NCBI GenBank assembly: GCA_027621175.1
Contig: JAQCCM010000001.1
Span: forward strand, 124,001 to 188,000
DNA: 64,000 nt
Source: Bacteroidota bacterium
Lineage (GTDB): Bacteria > Bacteroidota > Bacteroidia > Flavobacteriales > Flavobacteriaceae
Reading direction: 5' to 3'
In this document: in pieces, positions 32,165-40,793 of the stretch
Layout of the letters: each line of letters opens with the position of its first letter
Position numbering within the stretch: the stretch's first letter is position 1
Program-made: the position numbers and the translations under genes
Notes under the pieces: model-generated
The model's input: only the letters and a program-made list of their open reading frames with translations
What the model was told of the DNA's origin: nothing
Databases searched by the model: none

Positions 32165-32896
32165 ATGACTAAAATCACAACCCGAGAAATATTAAACACC
32201 ACTGAACACAGGCCATGGAACGTCCCTGAGGAGAATTGGAGTTTTTACCAAGAATGGAGTGATGCAATATTTCTACATTATAAAGTTGATATAAATGAAT
32301 TAAAAAAATTTGTTCCCGAAGCGCTAGAAATTGATCTTTTCGATGGAATCCCTTGGGTTTCAGTAGTAGCGTTCACAATGAAAAAAATTCGTCCGAAATA
32401 TGTTCCTGCATTTTCACCCATATCAAATTTTCATGAAATAAATGTTCGTACGTATGTAAAGTCAAATAACAAATGTGGGGTTTATTTTTTGAGCATTGAG
32501 GCTGGAAGTAGCTTGTCTTGTAAAATCGCCAAGGGAATTTCCGAACTACCATATCGATATTCGAAAATTAAACGAACCAACAACACTTATATATCTCAGA
32601 ATTCGACGTATCATGATACACTCAACCTTCATTATAATGTTGGAAAAGAACAAAAGGAAAAAACCGAATTGGATATATGGTTAACAGATAGGTATGCCCT
32701 TTTTCAAGACACAGAGAATTTCATCAATGCGTTTGAAATACATCATTTGGAATGGCCCATCAACAATATTGAATTACGTTACATAAATGTTAATTATCCA
32801 AGATTTAAAAACTTAGTGCACAACAAACCAAATACAACACATTATTCCAAAGGAGTGCAAGTGATTTCGTGGGGAAAGAAAAAAATGGAAAAATAA
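32165..32896 (+). CDS. DUF2071/YqjF-like protein
   Basis: HRPWNVPEENWSFYQEWSDAIFLHYKVD...FDGIPWVSVVAFTMKKIRP. Confidence 0.75.
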   Translation: MTKITTREILNTTEHRPWNVPEENWSFYQEWSDAIFLHYKVDINELKKFVPEALEIDLFDGIPWVSVVAFTMKKIRPKYVPAFSPISNFHEINVRTYVKSNNKCGVYFLSIEAGSSLSCKIAKGISELPYRYSKIKRTNNTYISQNSTYHDTLNLHYNVGKEQKEKTELDIWLTDRYALFQDTENFINAFEIHHLEWPINNIELRYINVNYPRFKNLVHNKPNTTHYSKGVQVISWGKKKMEK

Positions 32897-32941
32897 ACTT
32901 TATCGTGTAATTAAAAATCAAATTTGATTACTTTGCATAAG

Positions 32942-33601
32942 ATGATTCAAGCCAAGCATATTTCTAAGACGTACGGCACGACAAAAGTGTTAAAAGATGT
33001 ATCGTTTTCGTTAGCTCCTTCTGAAATTGTTTCCATTGTTGGTCCTTCTGGAGCGGGAAAAACCACCCTACTCCATATTTTAGGCACGTTAGATCACGCA
33101 GATGTACAACCACAAACGGAACTTATCATTAACGGCAAAGCTGTCAACGGGCTTTCGGACAAGGCATTATCTGCATTTCGAAATGAATCTTTAGGCTTTG
33201 TGTTTCAATTTCATCAGCTACTTCCCGAGTTTACCGCCATAGAAAATATTTGCATGCCTGCTTTTATCAAAGGAACATCAAAGCATGAGGCTGAAAAAAG
33301 AGCCATGGAATTACTAGATTTCCTCGATCTAAGCCACCGAGCAAAACATAAACCTTCAGAACTTTCTGGAGGTGAGCAACAGCGTATAGCCGTTGCACGG
33401 GCGCTTATCAATAAGCCAAGTTTGTTGCTGGCAGATGAGCCAAGCGGTAATCTGGATTCCACTACCGCCGACAAGCTTCACGATATGTTTTTTAACCTCA
33501 GAGATACCTTTTCCATTAGCATGGTTTTGGTGACGCATAACAAATCGTTGGCAGCCAGAGCAGACCGTATGCTAACCCTTGTGGATGGGCAATGGAGTTA
33601 A
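32942..33601 (+). CDS. LolD-type ABC transporter ATP-binding protein
   Basis: VGPSGAGKTTLLHILGTLD...LSGGEQQRIAVARALINKPSLLLADEPSGNLD. Confidence 0.92.
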   Translation: MIQAKHISKTYGTTKVLKDVSFSLAPSEIVSIVGPSGAGKTTLLHILGTLDHADVQPQTELIINGKAVNGLSDKALSAFRNESLGFVFQFHQLLPEFTAIENICMPAFIKGTSKHEAEKRAMELLDFLDLSHRAKHKPSELSGGEQQRIAVARALINKPSLLLADEPSGNLDSTTADKLHDMFFNLRDTFSISMVLVTHNKSLAARADRMLTLVDGQWS

Positions 33602-34362
33602 ATCAAGAAGAGCTCAAAGCGTTTTTGGACGAAAAGGTGCAGCAGTATAACCATCCATCGTTTATAGCAACAGATCCTATTTCTGTTCCGCACGCATTCT
33701 CAAAAAAAGAAGATATTGAAATTGCTGGCTTTTTTGCTGCTACCATAGCGTGGGGAAATCGTAAAAGTATTTTGACAAATGCGAATAAACTCATGGAGCG
33801 TATGGATCATGCGCCACATGATTTTATATTAAACCACACCAAAGCGGATTTGGATGTATTCAAAGGCTTTATTCACAGGACATTTCAGGAGGCAGATGTT
33901 AGGTTTTTCGCACAGCGATTGCAACAGCTTTACGGGGAGTTTGGAAGTCTTGAAGATGTGTTTACTCCCAATACTAATGCCGTGCATATGCACGACGTCT
34001 TAATCGATTTTCACAACTTATTTTTTGCTATTCCACACCAAAAAAGAACGGTAAAGCACGTGGCAAATCCTGCCAAAAAATCAGCGGCAAAACGATTGCA
34101 TATGTTTTTACGTTGGATGGTGCGCAACGATAATGCCGGGGTTGATTTAGGTATTTGGAATAACATCTCTTCCCGACTTCTATCCTGTCCATTAGATGTA
34201 CATTCTGGTAATGTAGCTCGCGCATTGGGACTGCTAAAACGCAAACAAAACGACCTGATAGCTGTGCAAGAGTTAGACGCATCACTCAGAATATTAGATC
34301 CAAATGACCCTGTAAAATATGATTTTGCCCTGTTTGGCTTAGGTGTTTTTGAGGGTTTTTAA
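33592..34362 (+). CDS. TIGR02757-type conserved protein
   Basis: FFAATIAWGNRKSILTNANKLMERMDHAPHDFI...MFLRWMVRNDNAGVDLGIW. Confidence 0.85.
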   Translation: MELNQEELKAFLDEKVQQYNHPSFIATDPISVPHAFSKKEDIEIAGFFAATIAWGNRKSILTNANKLMERMDHAPHDFILNHTKADLDVFKGFIHRTFQEADVRFFAQRLQQLYGEFGSLEDVFTPNTNAVHMHDVLIDFHNLFFAIPHQKRTVKHVANPAKKSAAKRLHMFLRWMVRNDNAGVDLGIWNNISSRLLSCPLDVHSGNVARALGLLKRKQNDLIAVQELDASLRILDPNDPVKYDFALFGLGVFEGF

Positions 34363-34417
34363 TTTGTGTTGGTGGATTTTCTATCTTTGCACAACGAACG
34401 ACTTAGCGGTTTAGCGA

Positions 34418-35674
34418 ATGAACATCTTAATAAAAGCTGCAAAAATCTTAGATGCCAACAGCCCGCATCATAACACACAGCAAGATATTTATATTGAAAA
34501 CGGTGTCATAAAAGCGATTGGTAAAGACTTAAATTACCCAAAAGCAACCGAAGTTTCACTCGATAACTTACATGTTTCACAAGGTTGGTTCGACAGCAGT
34601 GTTTCGTTTGGTGAACCTGGATATGAAGAACGTGAAACCATTGCAAACGGACTTGAAGTAGCGGCAAGAAGCGGATTTACGCATATTGCCTATAACACGA
34701 ATACCTTGCCCAAACCTGATAGCCGAGCAGATATTGCTTTTTTGTTGGAACAGGCAAATGGAAATGCGGTAAAGCTTTATCCGAAAGCCTGTATAACTTC
34801 CGCGCAAAGTGAAGACAAACTGGCACCACTCCGTGAACTTCATGCTGCTGGTGCGTTTAGCTTTAGCAATCACAAAACACCAATCACAAACGCCAATACC
34901 TTAAAATTGGCACTCCAATACACGCATGACTTTAATGCAATTGTGGAGTCTTTTCCATATGACAAGGACATGGCAAACGACGGCATTATGCACGAAGGTG
35001 CTGTGAGTACGGCTTTGGGTCTGAACGGAATTCCAAGCGTAGTAGAAAGCATGCAACTACAACGCGATCTGGAGGTGCTCAAATATGCTAATGGAAAACT
35101 TCACATCCCTACGATTTCAACAGAAGCTTCTATTACGTTAATTAAGGACGCTAAAAAAGATAAGCAAGATGTTAGCTGTAGCGTTGCCATTCACAACTTA
35201 TTTTTTACCGACGAGGCCTTGCAAGGTTTTGATGCCAACGCAAAATTAATGCCCCCATTACGTAAAGAATCAGATCAAGAAGCTTTACGAAAAGCACTTT
35301 TAAACGGCGACATTGATATGGTAACTAGCGATCACCAACCGCTTAACAGTGAACTAAAAAATGTGGAACTCGACAGTGCACATTTTGGCTCAATAGGACT
35401 GGAACACAGTTTTGGTTGTTTGTTATCCATGTTCTCTATCGAACAAACTACAGAAATACTCACCAGAGGGAAAAACCGATTTGGAATTGCTGAACACAGT
35501 ATTGATGTGGGCAAAACCGCAGATGTGACGTTGTTTACACCAAGTGGAACCACTGAAATTACAAAAGCATCTATATGTTCTGCTTCAAAAAACAGTCTTT
35601 TCATAGGGGAATCCTTACCTGGGAAGGTATATGGAGTCATTGCTCATGGAAAGGCACAAGTCTTTAATGCTTAA
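34418..35674 (+). CDS. pyrC: Dihydroorotase-type amidohydrolase
   Basis: HVSQGWFDSSVSFGEPGYEERETIANGLEVAARSGFTH...ITSDHQPLN-like C-terminal motifs. Confidence 0.85.
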   Translation: MNILIKAAKILDANSPHHNTQQDIYIENGVIKAIGKDLNYPKATEVSLDNLHVSQGWFDSSVSFGEPGYEERETIANGLEVAARSGFTHIAYNTNTLPKPDSRADIAFLLEQANGNAVKLYPKACITSAQSEDKLAPLRELHAAGAFSFSNHKTPITNANTLKLALQYTHDFNAIVESFPYDKDMANDGIMHEGAVSTALGLNGIPSVVESMQLQRDLEVLKYANGKLHIPTISTEASITLIKDAKKDKQDVSCSVAIHNLFFTDEALQGFDANAKLMPPLRKESDQEALRKALLNGDIDMVTSDHQPLNSELKNVELDSAHFGSIGLEHSFGCLLSMFSIEQTTEILTRGKNRFGIAEHSIDVGKTADVTLFTPSGTTEITKASICSASKNSLFIGESLPGKVYGVIAHGKAQVFNA

Positions 35675-35675
35675 T

Positions 35676-36299
35676 ATGTCTTTTGTTTACCTAGAACGCA
35701 AGGCAATACAACCCAATGCCCCCTTACTCGTTTTACTCCACGGATATGGAAGTAATGAGTCAGATTTATTTTCATTTGCTGAATACATCCCTGATAGTTT
35801 TCATGTTGTTTCGTTACAAGCACCGTTGACTATGGGACAAAATAGTTTTGCGTGGTTTCCTATTCATTTCACTGAAAGCATGGAACGATGGGCGTCACCA
35901 GAAGAGGTTAAAAAAGCAACGGATCACATATATGCCTTTTTATCCTATTATGCCAAAAATCACGACTTCAACAACGAAAACGTGTATTTGATGGGCTTTA
36001 GTCAAGGAGCTATGTTGAGTTACGCTGTTGGATTAGCTACAAAAAACGTAAAAGGCATTGCCGCTCTAAGCGGTTACATTGATCCTCGGGTTGTAGAAGT
36101 AAACAACACTACCCTTTCGTCGATTTATGTGTCGCATGGCACAGCGGATATGGTCGTACCATACGCTTGGGCAGAACAATCTGTTAAGACGCTCAAAGAA
36201 TATGGGCTTTCTCCCGAATTTCATGCCTATCCGCAAGGGCATGGTATAAATCAAGACAATTTAATTTCTATCATTCAATGGTTACAGGCGCAGCTTTAA
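35676..36299 (+). CDS. Alpha/beta hydrolase, phospholipase/carboxylesterase type
   Basis: LLVLLHGYGSNESDLFSFA...YLMGFSQGAMLSYAV...HGTADMVVPY; MSFVYLERK start at 35676. Confidence 0.88.
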   Translation: MSFVYLERKAIQPNAPLLVLLHGYGSNESDLFSFAEYIPDSFHVVSLQAPLTMGQNSFAWFPIHFTESMERWASPEEVKKATDHIYAFLSYYAKNHDFNNENVYLMGFSQGAMLSYAVGLATKNVKGIAALSGYIDPRVVEVNNTTLSSIYVSHGTADMVVPYAWAEQSVKTLKEYGLSPEFHAYPQGHGINQDNLISIIQWLQAQL

Positions 36300-36462
36300 G
36301 CTGCTGCAAAACCTGTATCGAATCCTTTAATTTTGTGATTTTTTCGGCTTGTGTATCTATTTTGACTTGTGCATAATTAAGCCGTTTGCCATAATCAGAA
36401 ATTAAGAACACATTAATTAAGGCAGAAAATATCAAGACGAAAAAAAGTATTTTTTGTTTCAT
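36271..36462 (-). CDS. Small membrane/coiled-coil hypothetical protein
   Basis: 63 aa, N-terminal TM then coiled-coil-like KIDTQAEKITKLKDSIQVLQQL. Confidence 0.55.
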   Translation of the reverse strand: MKQKILFFVLIFSALINVFLISDYGKRLNYAQVKIDTQAEKITKLKDSIQVLQQLKAAPVTIE

Positions 36463-36463
36463 A

Positions 36464-37234
36464 TTACAGGGTAATGGTTAAATTATCATAAGCCAAATGT
36501 ATTCCCTCTGGTAAAGAGGTCTCCACTTTGTCGTGAAAGCCAAGCTTATGGCTGATATGTGTAAAGTATGTACGTGTTGCGCCTATACGCTGTGCAAATT
36601 CAATGGCAGCATCTAGATGTAAATGTGATGGATGCGGCTCAATTCTTAGCGCATTAACAACTAAAACATCCAACCCACTAAGTTTCGCTTCCTCATCGGG
36701 GTGAATAGAAAACATGTCCGTGATATAAGCAAATCGATCAAACCGATATCCTAAAACTTCCAAACCGTAGTGCGTGACTTTTATGGGAATAATGGGTTTT
36801 GAAACACACATAAATGGGCTTTCTGCATCAATTACATTAGATTTAACAGAGGGTGCGCCAGGATATTTATTTTCATCAGTAAAAATATAGTCAAAACGCC
36901 TTTTAAGATTCTCCATAACTCGAGACAGTCCATAAACGGGAAGTGCGCCTTGTCTAAAAACAAAAGGGCGGATATCATCTAAGCCTGCCGTATGATCTGC
37001 ATGCTCGTGTGTGAATAATAATGCATCTATTTTAGGACAACCACTCGTAAGCATTTGTTGTCGGAAATCTGGGCCGCAATCAATCACAAAATCTGCATCG
37101 TCCCATTGTACCCACACTGAGGAGCGCAATCGTTTGTCTTTTGGATTTTGACTTAGACAAACGGGATCAGTACTGCCGATAATTGGAATTCCTTGTGAAG
37201 TTCCTGTTCCTAAAAAATAAATTTTGATACCCAC
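36464..37234 (-). CDS. MBL-fold metallo-hydrolase (PhnP-like)
   Basis: FLGTGTSQGIPIIG...LLFTHEHADHTAGLDDIRPF...YFTHISHKLG. Confidence 0.92.
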   Translation of the reverse strand: MGIKIYFLGTGTSQGIPIIGSTDPVCLSQNPKDKRLRSSVWVQWDDADFVIDCGPDFRQQMLTSGCPKIDALLFTHEHADHTAGLDDIRPFVFRQGALPVYGLSRVMENLKRRFDYIFTDENKYPGAPSVKSNVIDAESPFMCVSKPIIPIKVTHYGLEVLGYRFDRFAYITDMFSIHPDEEAKLSGLDVLVVNALRIEPHPSHLHLDAAIEFAQRIGATRTYFTHISHKLGFHDKVETSLPEGIHLAYDNLTITL

Positions 37235-37303
37235 CCAACAAAATTACACGATTGATACCTAAGCTTGAGGATAAGTTTTATAATTTTGAGAAAACTTCTA
37301 CAC

Positions 37304-38740
37304 ATGCCATTAAAATTAGCTGGTGATCAACCTTTTGAAAACACACCTTCTTTAGAGGCAAAAGCCCTACGAATAAACTTAAACGATAATATTTACGGTA
37401 CCTTTGCAGAAATTGGCGCCGGCCAAGAAGTGGTACGCCATTTTTTTAGATGTGGTGGCGCATCTGGAACCATCGCAAAAACCATGAGTGCCTACGACAA
37501 AGACTTTAGCGACGCCATTTATGGCCGTGAAGATGATGGTAGATATGTGTCTGAGTCCAGACTAAATAAAATGCTGGAATGGGAAATTGGGTTACTTGAA
37601 AAGCGTATAGACCGTAAAAAAAATAAGGATAAATTATTTTTCACCTACGCAAATACCGTAACCACGATAGATTTTGCAAAGAAATTTAAAGGTCATGGTT
37701 GGATCGGAATCAAGTTTCAAACCAAACCTGACGAGCCTTATTCGATGATAACATCTCATATACGCTTCAAGGAAAATGACGCAAAGTCGCAACAATTAAC
37801 TTTAGGCGTGATGGGTGTCAATCTGATTTACGGGGCGTTTTATCAAAACGATCGTCCAAAGAGAATGATGCAGTATTTATTTGATCATATTGACAGGGAA
37901 GCCATTGAAATCGATACCATAAATTTCACAGGTCCATTGTTTAAAGATGTTGACAATCGTTTGATGAGTTTAGAACTTGTTCGATTGGGTATGACAGATG
38001 CCGTTATGTTTGGTCCAGATGGTAATAATTTATTACCAGCTCGTGAGTTGTACAAGAAAAATATCATTGCGCTTCGTGGTAGCTTTAGACCTGTAACTAA
38101 AGTAAATGTGGACATGTATCAAAAATCCTTAGAGATATTTGAAAAAGAAGCTGATTCTGACCCAAACAAAACACTTGTTGTTTTTGAAATTACACTTTCA
38201 AACTTGATGACCACAGGTAAAATCGATGAAGAAGATTTTATGCACAGAGCACGTTTATTATGCTCGCTTGGGCAAACGGTTATGATTTCTAATTTTAAAG
38301 AGTATTACCGCCTTGTCGAATATTTCTCAGAATATACAGAGAAGAAAATTCGTCTAACCATGGGGGTGAATAACCTCATTGAAATTTTTAATGAAAAGTA
38401 TTATCGACACCTAAGTGGTGGTATATTGGAAGCGTTTGGCAAACTGTTCTTTAAGAATCTAAAAGTCTATCTATACCCTATTCTTGACCCAAAAAATGGC
38501 GGTATCATTGACAGCAATTCAATACGTGTACACCCACGGTTAAAGGAGCTCTATAATTTCTTTAAATACAATAGTAAAGTCATTGATATTTTGGACTACA
38601 ACACAGAAGATATGAAGATTTATTCAAAAGATGTTTTAGACCAGATAAAAGCTGGCGAAAGAGGTTGGGAAAATAAACTTCCGCCAGGTGTATCTAAACT
38701 GATTAAAAGTAAAAAGCTATTCGGATATACAACTCCTTAA
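37304..38740 (+). CDS. Conserved uncharacterised protein, about 478 aa
   Basis: Long ORF MPLKLAGDQPFENTPSLEAKALRINLNDNIYGTFAEIGAGQEVVRHFFRCGGASGTIAKTMSAYDKDFSD...; no signal peptide. Confidence 0.75.
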   Translation: MPLKLAGDQPFENTPSLEAKALRINLNDNIYGTFAEIGAGQEVVRHFFRCGGASGTIAKTMSAYDKDFSDAIYGREDDGRYVSESRLNKMLEWEIGLLEKRIDRKKNKDKLFFTYANTVTTIDFAKKFKGHGWIGIKFQTKPDEPYSMITSHIRFKENDAKSQQLTLGVMGVNLIYGAFYQNDRPKRMMQYLFDHIDREAIEIDTINFTGPLFKDVDNRLMSLELVRLGMTDAVMFGPDGNNLLPARELYKKNIIALRGSFRPVTKVNVDMYQKSLEIFEKEADSDPNKTLVVFEITLSNLMTTGKIDEEDFMHRARLLCSLGQTVMISNFKEYYRLVEYFSEYTEKKIRLTMGVNNLIEIFNEKYYRHLSGGILEAFGKLFFKNLKVYLYPILDPKNGGIIDSNSIRVHPRLKELYNFFKYNSKVIDILDYNTEDMKIYSKDVLDQIKAGERGWENKLPPGVSKLIKSKKLFGYTTP

Positions 38741-38744
38741 TAAT

Positions 38745-39194
38745 TTATCCTTCTAAAATTTGAGCTGCGTGATCTTTGGTTTTCACCTTGCTAATGACGC
38801 GCACAATTGTTCCTGTTTCGTCTATAACAAATGTGGTGCGAATAATCCCCTCATACGCTTTGCCTTGAAATTTTTTTGGCCCCCAAACGCCAAAGGCTTT
38901 AATAGCAACATGATCTTCATCAGCCAATAATGGGTATGGAAACCCAAACTTTGTAACAAAACCGGCTTGCTTTTTTACCGAGTCTGCACTGACGCCTAAC
39001 AGCTCGTAACCTTCCGCTTGAAGCGCTGCATAGTTATCACTCAAATTACACGCCTCAGCGGTACAACCAGGTGTATTGGCACGAGGATAAAAAAACACGA
39101 TTAACTTTTTACCGGCATAATCTGTGTGTGTTACAGCCTCGCCTAAATGATTTACACCTGAAAAGGCAGGTATTTTGTTTCCTTCTTGTAGCAT
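38745..39194 (-). CDS. bcp: Thioredoxin-dependent thiol peroxidase (BCP type)
   Basis: VFFYPRANTPGCTAEACNL. Confidence 0.94.
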   Translation of the reverse strand: MLQEGNKIPAFSGVNHLGEAVTHTDYAGKKLIVFFYPRANTPGCTAEACNLSDNYAALQAEGYELLGVSADSVKKQAGFVTKFGFPYPLLADEDHVAIKAFGVWGPKKFQGKAYEGIIRTTFVIDETGTIVRVISKVKTKDHAAQILEG

Positions 39195-39225
39195 TTTTGT
39201 AAATTTAGACTATAAAAATACGAAA

Positions 39226-39882
39226 ATGAACAAAGCCGAGAAGGTTGCATTTGTAATGAAAAAATTAGAAGATCTTTATCCTACTATTCCCATACCATTA
39301 GACCACAAAGACCCTTATACATTGCTGATAGCTGTTTTGTTATCCGCACAAAGCACTGACGTTCGCGTAAATAAGATTACACCTCTACTTTTTGCCAAAG
39401 CCGACAACCCTACAGATATGGTAAAATTAAGTGTAGCGGAAATTAGAGAAATCATAAAACCTGTGGGGCTTTCGCCCATGAAATCAAAAGGAATTCACGG
39501 GCTATCAGAAATTTTACTTGAAAAGCATAACGGGGAGGTCCCGCAAAGTTTTGAAGCGTTAGAAGCACTTCCAGCGGTAGGGCACAAAACGGCAAGTGTT
39601 GTCATGGCGCAGGCTTTTGGTGTACCTGCTTTTCCAGTGGACACACATATTCACCGTCTAATGTGTCGCTGGGGTTTTACAAATGGAAAAAGCGTCATAC
39701 AGACTGAACGCGACGCAAAACGATTGTTTCCAAAAGAAAAATGGAACGACTTGCACTTACAAATCATATGGTATGGAAGAGAATATTGCCCCGCAAGAGG
39801 TTGGGATATAACTAAAGACATCATAACCCAAACTGTTGGTAGAAAAACGGTACTAAAGAAGCACGGTTTTAATTTGCTATAA
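39226..39882 (+). CDS. nth: Endonuclease III
   Basis: DPYTLLIAVLLSAQSTDVRVNKITP...LPAVGHKTASVVMAQAFGVPAFPVDTHIHR. Confidence 0.93.
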   Translation: MNKAEKVAFVMKKLEDLYPTIPIPLDHKDPYTLLIAVLLSAQSTDVRVNKITPLLFAKADNPTDMVKLSVAEIREIIKPVGLSPMKSKGIHGLSEILLEKHNGEVPQSFEALEALPAVGHKTASVVMAQAFGVPAFPVDTHIHRLMCRWGFTNGKSVIQTERDAKRLFPKEKWNDLHLQIIWYGREYCPARGWDITKDIITQTVGRKTVLKKHGFNLL

Positions 39883-40009
39883 AATCCAAGGATGTGTTGC
39901 GTGATTCTAACAATTCGTAAGCCGCAGCAAACTGCATTATTAGGTGTAAGGATTTTTTAGATGGTGCAGGTGTGTTTTTTGAAAAAGATAGTGTGTAAAG
40001 TTTATCCAT
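39869..40009 (-). CDS. Short ORF (46 aa) downstream of the ECF sigma gene, not in the track
   Basis: ATG at 40009: MDKLYTLSFSKNTPAPSKKSLHLIMQFAAAYELLESRNTSLDFIAN*; same strand as sigma gene, 37 bp gap. Confidence 0.6.
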   Translation of the reverse strand: MDKLYTLSFSKNTPAPSKKSLHLIMQFAAAYELLESRNTSLDFIAN

Positions 40010-40046
40010 TAATTTGTTTAATGAAATAACGCTTCATGCTATATAA

Positions 40047-40628
40047 TTATTGCGTCATGGTTAAGTTACGATCTTCAATTAATTTTCTAAGATTAATAAG
40101 CCCATAGCGCATTCTTCCAAGCGACGTATTGATGCTAACATTTGTCCGTTCAGCAATCTCTTTAAAGCTCATATCTTGATACAAACGCATTCTTAAAACT
40201 TCATATTGATTTTCAGGAAGCTCAAGGATCAATGTGTTCAAATCTTCTTTAATTTGGGTGTTTATGAGCAGGTCCTCAATATTTTGTGAAGGCTCAGAAA
40301 CTCGATAAAAAACATCTTTTTCTGCATCGTGTGATTCGTACTTTGGCATACGTTGTTGACGTCTAAAATGATCCACAATAAGGTTATGTGCAATACGCAT
40401 AGCCCAAGATAAAAAACGACCATCATCGTTATAACTTCCTTTTTTTAGGGTTTTTATGACCTTAATAAAGGTGTCTTGAAAAATGTCGTCGGTTAATTCT
40501 CTATCCTTAACTTTAGAATAAATAAAACTGTATATACGTTGTTTATACCTGGAAAGAAGCGTTTCGAAGGCTTCGTTATTACCGCTTAAATACTGCTGTA
40601 TTAAAATATTATCTGTGATCATAGACAT
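40047..40628 (-). CDS. ECF RNA polymerase sigma factor
   Basis: Sigma2 region (DIFQDTFIKVIKTL...GRFLSWAMRIAHNLIVDHFRR) and sigma4 (LPENQYEVLRMRLYQDMSFKEIAERTNVSINTSLGRMRYGL). Confidence 0.93.
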   Translation of the reverse strand: MSMITDNILIQQYLSGNNEAFETLLSRYKQRIYSFIYSKVKDRELTDDIFQDTFIKVIKTLKKGSYNDDGRFLSWAMRIAHNLIVDHFRRQQRMPKYESHDAEKDVFYRVSEPSQNIEDLLINTQIKEDLNTLILELPENQYEVLRMRLYQDMSFKEIAERTNVSINTSLGRMRYGLINLRKLIEDRNLTMTQ

Positions 40629-40793
40629 GATTTACTCTTTTTGAATGAAACAAAATGTGTTGAGTAAAAATGTCTTTATAGGCGTTAATTTGAATTACAA
40701 ATATAAAAACATATTTGATATAGAACAAATACTCAACTTTGTACGGTTATATCTATTTGAATCAATATCTTTAAAGCTTCGATTTTAAAAGCG

